A stretch of 52,088 nt of DNA, taken from positions 1 to 52,088 of the forward strand of contig CAZGUH010000026.1 in NCBI GenBank assembly GCA_964529005.1. Reading direction: 5' to 3'. Positions 15,551 through 24,232 of this stretch are shown piece after piece (the stretch's first letter is position 1; every line of letters begins with the position of its first letter). The DNA comes from CAZGUH01 sp964529005. GTDB taxonomy: Bacteria > Actinomycetota > Acidimicrobiia > Acidimicrobiales > Ilumatobacteraceae. The position numbers were made by a program, and so were the translations under genes. The notes under the pieces were generated by a model. The model was not told the origin of the DNA. It saw nothing but the letters and a program-made list of their open reading frames with translations, and did not search any database.

Positions 15551-16210
15551 ATGGAGATCGTCGGCACCGAGCAGGCGCGCCGCCTCGTCGAGGCGGGCGC
15601 GCAGGTGGTCGAAGTCCTTCCGGAGAGCGACTACCGGATCGAGCACCTCCCCGGCGCGGTGTGCATCCCGCTGCCGATGCTCGACCAGCGCACCGCCGGC
15701 CAACTCGACCGGCACCGCCCGGTCGTCGTGTACTGCTACGACCTGCAATGCGACCTCAGCGGTCGCGCCGCTGCGCTCCTCGACCGCTTCGGCTTCGACG
15801 AGGTCTACGACTATGCCGAATCGAAGGCCGCGTGGTTGGCGATGGGCTTGCCCAGCGAAGGGTCACGTTCGCAGGCGGAGCGCGTCGTCGCGCACGCCCG
15901 CCCTGCCACCACGTGCACGCCGGACTGCCCGATGGGGCAGGCGCCGCCTCCCGGACCCGGGGGCGTCGTGGTCGTCGTCGACGCGGACGGTGTCGTGCTC
16001 GGTTCGATCCACGGTGACCGGCGGGGCGCGTCGACCGCGCCGGTGTCGGACGTGATGAGCCCCGGTCCGGCGACGGTCCGTCCGAGCATGACCGTCGACG
16101 AGCTGGCTCGCAGCATGCGGCGCAGCGGCGAGACCCACGTGCTCGTCAGCACCCTGCACGGGAAGCTGCTCGGTGTGGTGACCCGCGAGGACATCCGTGT
16201 CGACCGGTGA
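15551..16210 (+). CDS. Rhodanese domain fused to a C-terminal CBS domain
   Basis: 219 aa from ATG 15551. Residues 1-105 form a rhodanese fold ('GAQVVEVLPESDYRIEHLPG', 'IPLPML', then 'VVVYCYDLQCDLSGRAA', with the active-site Cys in YC and a second Cys four residues on). A Cys-containing linker (~118-128, 'TTCTPDCPMG') follows, then a CBS segment (~138-217: 'VVVVDADGVVLGSI', 'VSDVMSP', 'LLGVVTREDI'). The fusion suggests a sulfur- or metal-transfer activity gated by an adenine-nucleotide ligand; this is inference. The CBS part looks like one full and one partial motif. The next gene starts 14 nt before its stop codon. Confidence 0.85.
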   Translation: MEIVGTEQARRLVEAGAQVVEVLPESDYRIEHLPGAVCIPLPMLDQRTAGQLDRHRPVVVYCYDLQCDLSGRAAALLDRFGFDEVYDYAESKAAWLAMGLPSEGSRSQAERVVAHARPATTCTPDCPMGQAPPPGPGGVVVVVDADGVVLGSIHGDRRGASTAPVSDVMSPGPATVRPSMTVDELARSMRRSGETHVLVSTLHGKLLGVVTREDIRVDR

Positions 16211-17165
16211 GGCGATCGAGATCGGCTATTGGCTGTCGAGCGAGGAGCACGGTCCGCGGGCGCTCGCCGACGTCGCGGTGCGCGCCGAAGCCTCCGGCTT
16301 CCGGCACGTCATGATCTCCGATCACTTCCATCCGTGGCTGCCGTCGCAGGGACACTCGCCGTTCGTGTGGGGCGTCATCGGCGCGATCGCGCACGCGACG
16401 ACCGACCTGCACGTAGCCACCGGCGTGACGGCGCCGATCTCCCGCATGCACCCCGCGATCGTCGCCCACGCCGCGGCGACGGCCGCGGTGCAGCTCGAGG
16501 GGCGGTTCGCGCTGGGACTCGGTTCCGGTGAGCGGCTGAACGAACACGTCACCGGTCAGCGGTGGCCGAGCCCAGCGGAGCGCCGCGCCATGCTGCGCGA
16601 AGCGATCGACATCATCCGCCGGCTGTTCGACGGCGGCCCCGTGAGCACCCGCGGTGACTGGTTCCGCGTCGACCACGCGCAGCTCTTCACCCGTCCGGAG
16701 ATCCCGCCGCCGATCTGGGTGGCGGCCGGCGGCCCGCGCAGCGCGCAGCTCGCCGGCGAGATGGCCGATGGGTTGATCTCGGTGGCGCCGGAGCCGCGGA
16801 TCGCCGAGGCGTTTCGATCGGCCGGTGGCGAGGGGCCGCGGGTCGCGCAGCTCCACGTCTGCTGGGCGGCGGACGAAGAGGCGGCGCGGCGCACGATCGC
16901 TCGGTGGTGGCCGAACGGAGCCTTGCCCGCCCGCCTCAACACCGAGCTGGAGCGCCCCGCGGACTTCGCCGATGCGTGCGCGCTGGTCACCGAAGACGCC
17001 GCGGCGCGCTCGGTGGTCCACGGGCCCGATCCCGAACCGTTCGCGTCCGCGGCGCTGCGATTCGTCACCGCCGGGTACGAGCGGGTGTACGTGCACCAGA
17101 TCGGCCCCGACCAGCCGGGCTTCATCGACTTCTGGCAGCGCCGGGTCGCGCCGCTGATCGGCTAG
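16197..17165 (+). CDS. F420-type LLM-class oxidoreductase (G6PDH-related, TIGR03557-like)
   Basis: 322 aa from GTG 16197, overlapping the rhodanese-CBS gene by 14 nt, which implies translational coupling. Luciferase-like TIM barrel: 'IGYWLSSEEHGPRALADVAVRAEASGF', 'MISDHFHPWLPSQGHSPFVW', 'ATGVTAPISRMHPAIVAHAAAT' and 'FALGLGSGERLNEHVTG' are hallmarks of the F420-dependent glucose-6-phosphate dehydrogenase/hydroxymycolic-acid-dehydrogenase-related group. The cofactor is probably F420H2. The substrate is unknown. It converges on glgX with 7 nt between the stops. Confidence 0.88.
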   Translation: MSTGEAIEIGYWLSSEEHGPRALADVAVRAEASGFRHVMISDHFHPWLPSQGHSPFVWGVIGAIAHATTDLHVATGVTAPISRMHPAIVAHAAATAAVQLEGRFALGLGSGERLNEHVTGQRWPSPAERRAMLREAIDIIRRLFDGGPVSTRGDWFRVDHAQLFTRPEIPPPIWVAAGGPRSAQLAGEMADGLISVAPEPRIAEAFRSAGGEGPRVAQLHVCWAADEEAARRTIARWWPNGALPARLNTELERPADFADACALVTEDAAARSVVHGPDPEPFASAALRFVTAGYERVYVHQIGPDQPGFIDFWQRRVAPLIG

Positions 17166-17172
17166 CGCCGTC

Positions 17173-19269
17173 TCACTCGGTGGCGTCGGTGAGCACGACC
17201 GTGGTCCGCGGACCGACGGTGATCGACCTGCGGCACGTCTTACCCTGGCGCTCCGGGGTGGTCGTGTCGATCACGATCGTCCACTGATCCCCCCACGCCG
17301 TCGGCAGCTTCCAGTCGAGCGGTTCGTGGTGGGCGTTGAACAGCAGCAGGAACGAGTCGTCGACGATCGTGCGACCGCGTGCGTCGGGTCCGGGGATCAC
17401 GTCGCCGTTGACGAACATCCCCACCGAGCGTGCGAATCCGGCGTCCCAATCGTCGTCGGTCATCTCGGCGCCGTCCGGCTTGCACCAGCCGATGTCGGCG
17501 ACACCGCGGATCGCGCGCCCGTGGAACCAGCGGCGGCGCTTGAACACGGGATGTGTCCGGCGCAGCGCGATGACGTCGCGCGTGAACTGGAGCAGGTCGT
17601 CGTCGACGTCGCTCCAGTCGAACCACGACAGCTCGTTGTCCTGGCAATAGGCGTTGTTGTTGCCCCGTTGCGTCCGACCGATCTCGTCGCCGGCGAGCAG
17701 CATCGGCACGCCCTGCGACAACACCAACGTCGTCAAGAAGTTGCGTTGCTGACCACGGCGGCGCTGGAGGACCTCGGGATCGTCGCTCTCACCCTCGGCC
17801 CCGCAGTTCCAAGACCGGTTGTCCGACGCGCCGTCGGCATTGCCCTCGCCGTTGGCGTCGTTGTGCTTGTCGTTGTACGACACGAGGTCGCGCAGCGTGA
17901 ACCCGTCGTGCGCGGTGACGAAGTTGATGCTCGCGACGGGATGGCGCCCGTCGGCTTGATAGAGATCGGAGCTGCCCGTGAGCCGCCGGGCGAACTCGCC
18001 CACGGTGCCGGGCTCGCCGCGCCAGAAGTCGCGGACCGTGTCGCGGTACAGGCCGTTCCACTCGGACCACTGCGGCGGGAAGTTGCCCACCTGATACCCG
18101 CCTTCGCCGACGTCCCACGGCTCGGCGATCAGCTTCACCTGGCTGACGACAGGGTCTTGCTGGATCAGGTCGAAGAACGCCGACAGGCGGTCGACTTCGT
18201 GGAACTGCCGGGCCAACGTGGCGGCGAGGTCGAAGCGGAACCCGTCGACGTGCATCTCGATGATCCAGTAGCGCAGCGAGTCCATGATCAGTTGCAGCGT
18301 GTGCGGGTGCGCCATGTTCAGGCTGTTCCCGGTGCCCGTCGTGTCGTAGTAGAACGACGGCGTGTCACCGACGAGCCGGTAGTACGCGGCGTTGTCGATG
18401 CCTTTGAACGACAGCATCGGCCCGAGGTGGTTGCCCTCGGCGGTGTGGTTGTAGACGACGTCGAGGATCACCTCGATGTCGGCCTCGTGCAGCGTGCGGA
18501 CCATCGACTTGAACTCGCTCACCTGCTCGCCACGGTCGCCGTTGCTGGCATACTCGTTGTGCGGGGCGAAGAAGCCGATGGAGTTGTAGCCCCAGTAGTT
18601 GCGCAGCCCCCTGTCCACCAGGTGGGCGTCGTGCACGAACTGGTGCACCGGCAACAGCTCCACCGTGGTGACGCCGAGCGCGATCAGGTAGTCGACGGCC
18701 GCGGGATGCGCGAGACCGGCATAGGTGCCGCGCAGCGATTCGGGGATCTCCGGATGCCCAGCGGTGAACCCTTTGACATGCATCTCGTAGATGATGGACT
18801 CGTGCAGCGGCGTGTCGGGGCGGCGCTCCTTGCCCCAGTCGAAGAACGGGTTGTGCACGACACCTTTGGCCACGTGGGGGCCGCTGTCGTCGTCGTTGCG
18901 CGCACTCTCGTCGCCGAACTGGTAGGGGAAGCACGGCTGGGCCCGCAGGTCGGTGACCCCTTCGATCGCCTTGGCATACGGGTCGAGCAGCAGCTTGGAC
19001 GGGTTGAAGCGCAGGCCGCGATCGGGCTCCCACGGGCCGTGCACCCGGTATCCGTAGCGTTGCCCGGGGCCGAGGTTGGGCAGGTAGGCGTGCCAGCAGT
19101 TGGCGTCCACCTCGTCGAGGTGGACGCGCTCCTCCGCTCCGTCGTCATCCAAAAGGCACAGGTCGACGCCCTCGGCAGACCCGGTGAACAGCGAGAAGTT
19201 GACGCCCGCGCCGTCGTACGCCGCGCCGAGTGGGTACGCGCGGCCGGGCCAGATCTCGACGTGCTCCAT
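17173..19269 (-). CDS. glgX: Glycogen debranching enzyme GlgX (isoamylase type)
   Basis: 698 aa from ATG 19269 with AGGAGA upstream; the frame stays open beyond this start but loses all similarity. N-terminal CBM48 domain (~1-110: 'GRAYPLGAAYDGAGVNFSLF'), then a GH13 catalytic barrel: 'DVVYNHTAEG', nucleophile Asp in 'DGFRFDLA' (~345), acid/base Glu in 'AEPWD' (~383) and 'NFVTAHDGFTLRD' (~450). It hydrolyses alpha-1,6 branches of phosphorylase-limited glycogen. It starts 13 nt after the MEDS/HATPase gene on the same strand, so it appears to be the distal gene of a signalling operon. Confidence 0.96.
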   Translation of the reverse strand: MEHVEIWPGRAYPLGAAYDGAGVNFSLFTGSAEGVDLCLLDDDGAEERVHLDEVDANCWHAYLPNLGPGQRYGYRVHGPWEPDRGLRFNPSKLLLDPYAKAIEGVTDLRAQPCFPYQFGDESARNDDDSGPHVAKGVVHNPFFDWGKERRPDTPLHESIIYEMHVKGFTAGHPEIPESLRGTYAGLAHPAAVDYLIALGVTTVELLPVHQFVHDAHLVDRGLRNYWGYNSIGFFAPHNEYASNGDRGEQVSEFKSMVRTLHEADIEVILDVVYNHTAEGNHLGPMLSFKGIDNAAYYRLVGDTPSFYYDTTGTGNSLNMAHPHTLQLIMDSLRYWIIEMHVDGFRFDLAATLARQFHEVDRLSAFFDLIQQDPVVSQVKLIAEPWDVGEGGYQVGNFPPQWSEWNGLYRDTVRDFWRGEPGTVGEFARRLTGSSDLYQADGRHPVASINFVTAHDGFTLRDLVSYNDKHNDANGEGNADGASDNRSWNCGAEGESDDPEVLQRRRGQQRNFLTTLVLSQGVPMLLAGDEIGRTQRGNNNAYCQDNELSWFDWSDVDDDLLQFTRDVIALRRTHPVFKRRRWFHGRAIRGVADIGWCKPDGAEMTDDDWDAGFARSVGMFVNGDVIPGPDARGRTIVDDSFLLLFNAHHEPLDWKLPTAWGDQWTIVIDTTTPERQGKTCRRSITVGPRTTVVLTDATE

Positions 19270-19282
19270 GTGGTTCTCCTGG

Positions 19283-20251
19283 TCAGCTGCCGCTCGTGGA
19301 CGGGTCGGGAAGTCGCATGGTGACGCGCACGGTCGTGCCGGCATCGGTGGAACGCACCTGGACGAGATCACACAGGTGGTGCACGAGCCACAGGCCGCGC
19401 CCACCGATCTGGTCGCCGTGCGGCTGCATGCGGCCCACGAGCGGATCGCGAATGCGGCCGCCGTCGACCACCTCGCACACCAGCGCCCGCGGCGGCCCCG
19501 GCTCGATCCACCATCGCAGGACCCCGGGACCTCCGCTGTGGCGCAACGTGTTGGCCGCGAGTTCGCTGATCGCCAGCACGAGATCGTGGCTGCGCGTGTC
19601 GTCGAGCCCCGCGGCCCGGCCCTCGCGGTCGACGATGGCGCGGATCGGGCGCAGACCGTCGCCGTCGATCGGCGACTCGCACACCGGGCACTCCGGCGGC
19701 GCGAGCGGCACGGCGAACCCGGCGTCGACGGCGAGATCGATCGCGCGTGCCGGATCTGCCCTGTGCGAGTGGGCCCGGCGGGCAGCGTCGATCACGGGCG
19801 GAGCGAGATGCTCGGTGTCGTAGGGGCACAACAGCCACGTCGACGTGTTCCGCAACGCCGCGTTGAGCAGCGCTTCGTGCACCTGTGCTTCGACGATCTC
19901 GGCGCTGGAGCGCCCCGCCCACACCGGTTCGCCGACACCCCACAGGCGGGCGCCTGCCTCGTTCGCCTCCAGCGCCTCGCGATGCCACAGCGATGTCAGC
20001 CGGCCGGGGTTGAGCCCCACTTCGTGCATGTCGAGGAACGTGACACGTTCGGCAGGCGCACCGAGCGCGGCGCTGATCGAGGCGATCTTCTCTCCCGGGA
20101 GCGCGACGACGGCACGCCCGCCGTCCTCCAGCCCGGCGCGCACGAAGCGGTCGACCACGGAAACGAGCTCGGGCTCCCCGGTGTAGAGCACGGCCTCGTG
20201 CCGGAGACGAATCCCGTCGTGCGGACGATCTGCAACGAGGCCGGGTGGCAT
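19283..20251 (-). CDS. MEDS domain plus HATPase anti-sigma-type regulator
   Basis: 322 aa from ATG 20251; GTG 20305 is a possible earlier start that would give close coupling to the PP2C gene. N-terminal MEDS domain (~10-170: 'LRHEAVLYTGEPELVSVVDRFVRAGLEDGG', 'FLDMHEVGLNPGR', 'VWAGRSSAEIVEAQVHEALLN'). C-terminal RsbW/SpoIIAB-like kinase fold (~215-315: 'LAISELAANTLRHSGGPG' N-box and 'GGRGLWLVHHLCD' G-box). Such proteins act as partner-switching anti-sigma or anti-anti-sigma regulators that a PP2C phosphatase counteracts; that phosphatase is the gene just upstream. No sigma factor lies nearby. Confidence 0.88.
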   Translation of the reverse strand: MPPGLVADRPHDGIRLRHEAVLYTGEPELVSVVDRFVRAGLEDGGRAVVALPGEKIASISAALGAPAERVTFLDMHEVGLNPGRLTSLWHREALEANEAGARLWGVGEPVWAGRSSAEIVEAQVHEALLNAALRNTSTWLLCPYDTEHLAPPVIDAARRAHSHRADPARAIDLAVDAGFAVPLAPPECPVCESPIDGDGLRPIRAIVDREGRAAGLDDTRSHDLVLAISELAANTLRHSGGPGVLRWWIEPGPPRALVCEVVDGGRIRDPLVGRMQPHGDQIGGRGLWLVHHLCDLVQVRSTDAGTTVRVTMRLPDPSTSGS

Positions 20252-20306
20252 CGGCAGGTCCGTACCCCGCGGGCTGCGCCGCCTAGCCGTTCGCCGCCGG
20301 AGCACC

Positions 20307-22778
20307 TCACGCGCCCCGATCGAGGCGGACGACAGCGAGCGCGACGTCGTCACGTGCGCCGCCGGGCAGCATGCCGGCGAGGATCGCATCGGCGAACTCG
20401 TCGGCCGATTCGCACGGCGTCGCGTCGCACAGCTCGCGCAGGCGGGCGAGACCGACGTGGATGCTCTCGCCGCGGCGCTCGACGAGCCCGTCGGTGTAGA
20501 AGACGACAGCGGCGCCGGGGGCCACCGGCGCCCGGGCGAGCGACCGCGACGCTCCGCCGCCGACGCCGATCGGCGGTCCGGGAGCGACGTCGACGTACCA
20601 CGAAGGTTTCGACGGCTCGACCACCAGCGGCGGCGGATGTCCCGCGGTGGCGACGGTGAGCGAGCCACGGTCGTCGAGCATTCCGACGACGACCGTGGCG
20701 AAGTCGCCCGCCATCCGCTCGCCGGCGCCGAGGTCGAGCCGGTCGATCGTCTCCAGCGGCGAGGTCGCCTCCGCCAGCAGCAGCCGCAGCCGGTTGCGCA
20801 GGCGGCTCATCAGCACCGCTGCGTCGACTCCGTGCCCGACGACGTCGCCCAGCGTGACGGCGATGACGCCGTCGCGGCGCATGACCACGTCGTACCAATC
20901 GCCGCCGACCTGCATCCCCTCGATCGCCGCCCGGTAGCGGACGGCCACGTCGGCCCACGGCGCCGACGCGATGTCATCGGGCAGCAGCGCCATCTGCAAG
21001 CGCTCGACCAGATCGCGCTGGTCGGCGAACAGGCGGCCGTTGTCGATCGCCAGCGCGGCGCGCTCCGCCAGTTGGACAGCGAAGCGCACGTCGGCGTCGG
21101 TCCACGTGGGTCGACCTCCGACGCGGCCGAGGGTCAACGCGCCGAGCACCTCGCCGCGGGCCGCGAGCGGCGCGATCACCGCCGATTCCCATCCCATCGA
21201 TCGCGCGCTCGTGGGGTCCTCGCTCGGGCCGAACAGCTCCGGCGCCGTGTCGACGTCGATGCGCATCGGAAGCCCGGTGGCGATCACGCGGCGGAGGGGA
21301 TGCCACTCCACCGTCGGCGCCGGCGCCGCTTCGCGCGCCCTGCTGAGGCGGCCGTTGGGCCCGACGACGACGCGGGTGAACCCGGCGCCGGCGACGAGAT
21401 CGATCTCGCATGCGTCGGCGACCACGGGCACCACGACGCGGCCGAGCTCGCGCAGCGACGTCTGCACGTCGAACGACGAGGTGAGAGCGAGCACCGCGCG
21501 ATCGAGCACGGCGAGGTGCTCGCGCGTGCGGGCGAGCGCCAGCTCGCTCTCCTTGCGGGCGGTGATGTCGGCGACGACGCCGCGGGCGCCGAGCATCGAG
21601 CCGTCGCCCGCCACCGACAGGACGCCGCGGCCTTCCAACCAGGCGATCCCGCCGCTCTGGACGAGGACGCGGTGCTCGAACGTGTAGGCCCCTCCGCCGG
21701 CCTGGGCAGTGGCGGCCAGCACCTCGGCGACGACCGCACGGTCGTCGGGGTGCACCCGCGACATCCACGCGTCGTAGGTCCCCTCGAAGTGCCCTGCCCG
21801 TAGGCCGAACAGCGACTCCAACCGGCTGTCCCAGGTGACGACACCCGACGCGACATCCCATTCGAATCGCCCGATCTGGCCCGCGGCGAGCGCCAGATCG
21901 AGCTGATCGCGCTCGACCTTGAGCTCGCCCTGCGTCTCGCGCAACGCCTTGACGAGCTCGCGCAGCCGGCGCAGCTGGGTGACGTCTTGCATCGTGCCCG
22001 ACCACTTGGCCGGCGCCCGCCCGTCGCCGGCCGCTGTCGGCTCCCCGCGCACCACGACCCAGTGCGCGGCGCCGCCGGTGTCGACGATCTCGGCATCGAC
22101 CTCGAACGGCTGACCCAGGCGCACGCGCCGCGCGACCTCGCGCAGCAGGGCGACGCTGTCGGGGGCCAGCTGCGCGGCCGAGGCCCACAACTGTTCGGGC
22201 GTGAGCGCGACATCCGGCGGCACGCCGAGGATCTCGGCCAGCCCCGACGAGCAGCGGAGCAGCCCCGCGTCGACATGCCAGCTGCCCATGTGGGCGAGCC
22301 GCTCCGCGGTGTGCAGGCCGTCGAGCGCTCGCCGCAGTTCCTCGTCCGCTCGGGTGCGCTCGGTGACATCGCGCCAGGCCACGAGACAGCCGTCCCCCAG
22401 CCGGACCGCGTGGAGATCGACCCACAGCTCGCGCGTGTCGCCGTCGGCGCCGACCTGCTCGATCCGATGGGCGCTCGAGCGCAGCGGCACACCGGTATCG
22501 ACGACCTCGACGTACCGGTCGAAGAGCGAGCGGCCGAGCGCGTTCGGCGGGTCGTCGAACCGCAAACCGGCGACGCGTTGGAGGGTCTGTAACCCACCGA
22601 CGTCGCGCGCGCTGCGGTTCGCGTAGATCAACCGAAACCCGACGATGCGGCCCTCGGCATCGCGCTCCGCCTCGTTGACCGCCACGGCGTCGAGCATCGC
22701 GTCGAGCGCGGCGCGCAACAGCGGCAGATCGGTCGCGTCGAGCGCGACGTCGTCATCACCCCGGTCGATGCCGGCCAC
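20307..22778 (-). CDS. PAS-PAS-PAS-GAF-PP2C (SpoIIE/RsbU-type) phosphatase
   Basis: 823 aa from GTG 22778. Three PAS-like units (~12-140, ~155-275, ~285-410; the third holds 'RVHPDDRAVVAEVL' and ends 'DITARKESELALAR'), a GAF domain (~415-580: 'RAALAIDNGRLF' at its end) and a SpoIIE-type PP2C domain (~595-822). Metal-binding Asp residues are seen in 'GGDWYDVV', 'LGDVVGHG', 'YTDGLVERR' and 'GGARDDVAL'. No membrane helix, so it is a cytosolic sensor that dephosphorylates an STAS-type anti-anti-sigma factor. It is the first gene of the operon with the MEDS/HATPase regulator and glgX. Confidence 0.92.
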   Translation of the reverse strand: MAGIDRGDDDVALDATDLPLLRAALDAMLDAVAVNEAERDAEGRIVGFRLIYANRSARDVGGLQTLQRVAGLRFDDPPNALGRSLFDRYVEVVDTGVPLRSSAHRIEQVGADGDTRELWVDLHAVRLGDGCLVAWRDVTERTRADEELRRALDGLHTAERLAHMGSWHVDAGLLRCSSGLAEILGVPPDVALTPEQLWASAAQLAPDSVALLREVARRVRLGQPFEVDAEIVDTGGAAHWVVVRGEPTAAGDGRAPAKWSGTMQDVTQLRRLRELVKALRETQGELKVERDQLDLALAAGQIGRFEWDVASGVVTWDSRLESLFGLRAGHFEGTYDAWMSRVHPDDRAVVAEVLAATAQAGGGAYTFEHRVLVQSGGIAWLEGRGVLSVAGDGSMLGARGVVADITARKESELALARTREHLAVLDRAVLALTSSFDVQTSLRELGRVVVPVVADACEIDLVAGAGFTRVVVGPNGRLSRAREAAPAPTVEWHPLRRVIATGLPMRIDVDTAPELFGPSEDPTSARSMGWESAVIAPLAARGEVLGALTLGRVGGRPTWTDADVRFAVQLAERAALAIDNGRLFADQRDLVERLQMALLPDDIASAPWADVAVRYRAAIEGMQVGGDWYDVVMRRDGVIAVTLGDVVGHGVDAAVLMSRLRNRLRLLLAEATSPLETIDRLDLGAGERMAGDFATVVVGMLDDRGSLTVATAGHPPPLVVEPSKPSWYVDVAPGPPIGVGGGASRSLARAPVAPGAAVVFYTDGLVERRGESIHVGLARLRELCDATPCESADEFADAILAGMLPGGARDDVALAVVRLDRGA

Positions 22779-22784
22779 ACGGGG

Positions 22785-22790
22785 ACGCTA
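22785..22790 (-). promoter_or_regulatory. -10 element for the PP2C-MEDS-glgX operon
   Basis: On the minus strand TAGCGT is followed by 6 nt and GTG 22778. No Shine-Dalgarno or good -35; probable leaderless start. Confidence 0.45.
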
Positions 22791-22870
22791 GTCGGTCTCG
22801 CCACGCTCGGCGGCGGGGCGGCGTCGCCGACGGTCTGACCGGTCGAGCGCTCGGGTACGAGCCGGCGCAC

Positions 22871-23860
22871 ATGCGCTTCGTCAGCGGCTCGGAACCGGGC
22901 ATCCGCCGGATGGGACAGCACCGGTTCCGCTACGTCCACGAATCGACGGGCCGGCCGGTGAGCGCCGAGGACGTAGAGCGCATCTGCGCGCTGGCGATCC
23001 CACCGGCGTGGACCGACGTGTGGATCTCCCCCGATCCCGACAGCCACATCCAGGCATGGGGCCGCGACGCCAAGCGACGCAAGCAGTACCGCTATCACCC
23101 CGACTACCGGGCGCAGTGCGAGGCGACGAAGTTCGAGCAGCTGCTCCCGTTCGCCAGCGGCCTCGGCGCGCTGCGCCGCACGGTCGATCGCGACCTCCGG
23201 CGCGCCGCCCTCGATCACGACCGCGTCGTCGCCGCGATCGTGCACCTGCTCGACACCACGCTGCTCCGCGTCGGAAACGAGGAGTACGCGCGCAGCAACG
23301 GGTCGTTCGGGCTGACGACGTTGCGCGATCGCCACGCGCAGACGACCTCCAACGGCGTGCATCTGCGCTTCGCGGGAAAGAGCGGACATCGCTTCGACGT
23401 CGCGATCGAGAGCCCGCGAATGGCGCGCGTCGTGCGGCGTTGCCAGGAGCTGCCCGGACAGGTGCTGTTCCAGTACGTCGACGGGGACCGAGGCATTCGC
23501 CCCGTCACGTCGACGGATGTCAACGAGTACCTTCGATCGCACACGGCGATCGACGCCACGGCGAAGACGTTCCGCACGTGGGGCGCCTCGGCGTTCGCTG
23601 CCGATCTGCTGGCGAGCGCACCGCCGCCGGGATCCAAGCGGGAGACCGCCCGCACGATCAACGAGGCGATCGACGAGGTGTCCGCGCGGCTCGGGAACAC
23701 CCGGTCGGTGTGCCGCGCCAGCTACGTGCACCCGGTGGTGATCTCCAGCTATCTCGACGGGTCGCTGCCCGCCTTGCACCGCGCCCCGCGATCGACCCCG
23801 CGCGGGCTCAGCAGCGCGGAACGTCGCCTCGTGGGACTCCTGCAGTCGGCAACGAGCTGA
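22871..23860 (+). CDS. DNA topoisomerase IB (poxvirus type)
   Basis: 329 aa from ATG 22871, about the size of bacterial TopIB (~320-350 aa). N-terminal part has 'RRMGQHRFRYV', 'IPPAWTDVWISPDPDSHIQAWG' and 'DAKRRKQYRYHPDYR' (family hallmark Gx-DaxGRKQYxYH). The catalytic domain has 'LLRVGNEEYARSNGSFGLTTLRDRH' (first catalytic Arg/Lys region) and the nucleophile Tyr285 in 'CRASYVHPVV'. It relaxes supercoils through a 3'-phosphotyrosyl intermediate. Such genes are sporadic in bacteria and often accompany DNA-repair genes; the LigD gene is 0.7 kb away. Confidence 0.95.
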   Translation: MRFVSGSEPGIRRMGQHRFRYVHESTGRPVSAEDVERICALAIPPAWTDVWISPDPDSHIQAWGRDAKRRKQYRYHPDYRAQCEATKFEQLLPFASGLGALRRTVDRDLRRAALDHDRVVAAIVHLLDTTLLRVGNEEYARSNGSFGLTTLRDRHAQTTSNGVHLRFAGKSGHRFDVAIESPRMARVVRRCQELPGQVLFQYVDGDRGIRPVTSTDVNEYLRSHTAIDATAKTFRTWGASAFAADLLASAPPPGSKRETARTINEAIDEVSARLGNTRSVCRASYVHPVVISSYLDGSLPALHRAPRSTPRGLSSAERRLVGLLQSATS

Positions 23861-23895
23861 CGGCCTGCCGTCGCGCCGCCGAGCCGTCAGCTCGT
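23852..23895. terminator. Bidirectional terminator containing both stop codons
   Basis: Perfect 13-bp arms ACGAGCTGACGGC (23852-23864) and GCCGTCAGCTCGT (23883-23895) with an 18-nt loop. The TGA of topoisomerase IB and the TGA of the VOC gene lie inside the two arms, and both proteins end in -Ala-Thr-Ser. It should stop transcription from both sides. Confidence 0.75.
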
Positions 23896-24231
23896 GGCCG
23901 GCGCTTGCAAGCTCCACATCCGGCCGTCGGGGTCGCGCACTGTCATCTCCTGCGTGCCCCAGTGCGTGGGCGCGAACGGCGTGACGACGTCGAGGTCGCC
24001 GTCTGCGGCGAACGCCTTGGCGTCGGGCACGCGCATCACGAGTTGCATCCCCACCGGCTGATCCGCGGGCACCTCGGCGATGAACACGTACGGTCCGTCG
24101 CCGTTGCGCAGCTGACCGGAGTTGTGGTCGGTCTCGAACTCGAGCGTGTATCCCAACGTCTGGAAGAACCGGGCTGCCTTGCCCCAGTTGTGCGTCGCCA
24201 GGAAGACCCCTTCGATGCCCTCGGTCGCCAT
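23887..24231 (-). CDS. VOC (glyoxalase/bleomycin-resistance fold) protein
   Basis: 114 aa from ATG 24231, 1 nt after the RHH gene stop on the minus strand. Single VOC module with the beta-alpha-beta-beta-beta layout: 'GVFLATHNWGKAARFFQTLGY', 'PYVFIAEVP', and 'TQEMTVRDPDGRMWSLQAP', with the Asp-Pro-Asp-Gly turn before the last strand. The family includes metal-dependent dioxygenases, isomerases and sequestration proteins; no activity can be assigned. The operon with an RHH repressor suggests a ligand- or stress-responsive gene. Confidence 0.82.
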   Translation of the reverse strand: MATEGIEGVFLATHNWGKAARFFQTLGYTLEFETDHNSGQLRNGDGPYVFIAEVPADQPVGMQLVMRVPDAKAFAADGDLDVVTPFAPTHWGTQEMTVRDPDGRMWSLQAPATS

Positions 24232-24232
24232 G

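Noticed and set aside
17326..19323. 665-codon open frame on the plus strand
   Set aside because: It is antisense to glgX, whose catalytic motifs are intact. Long antisense frames are common in high-GC DNA and the translation resembles no family.
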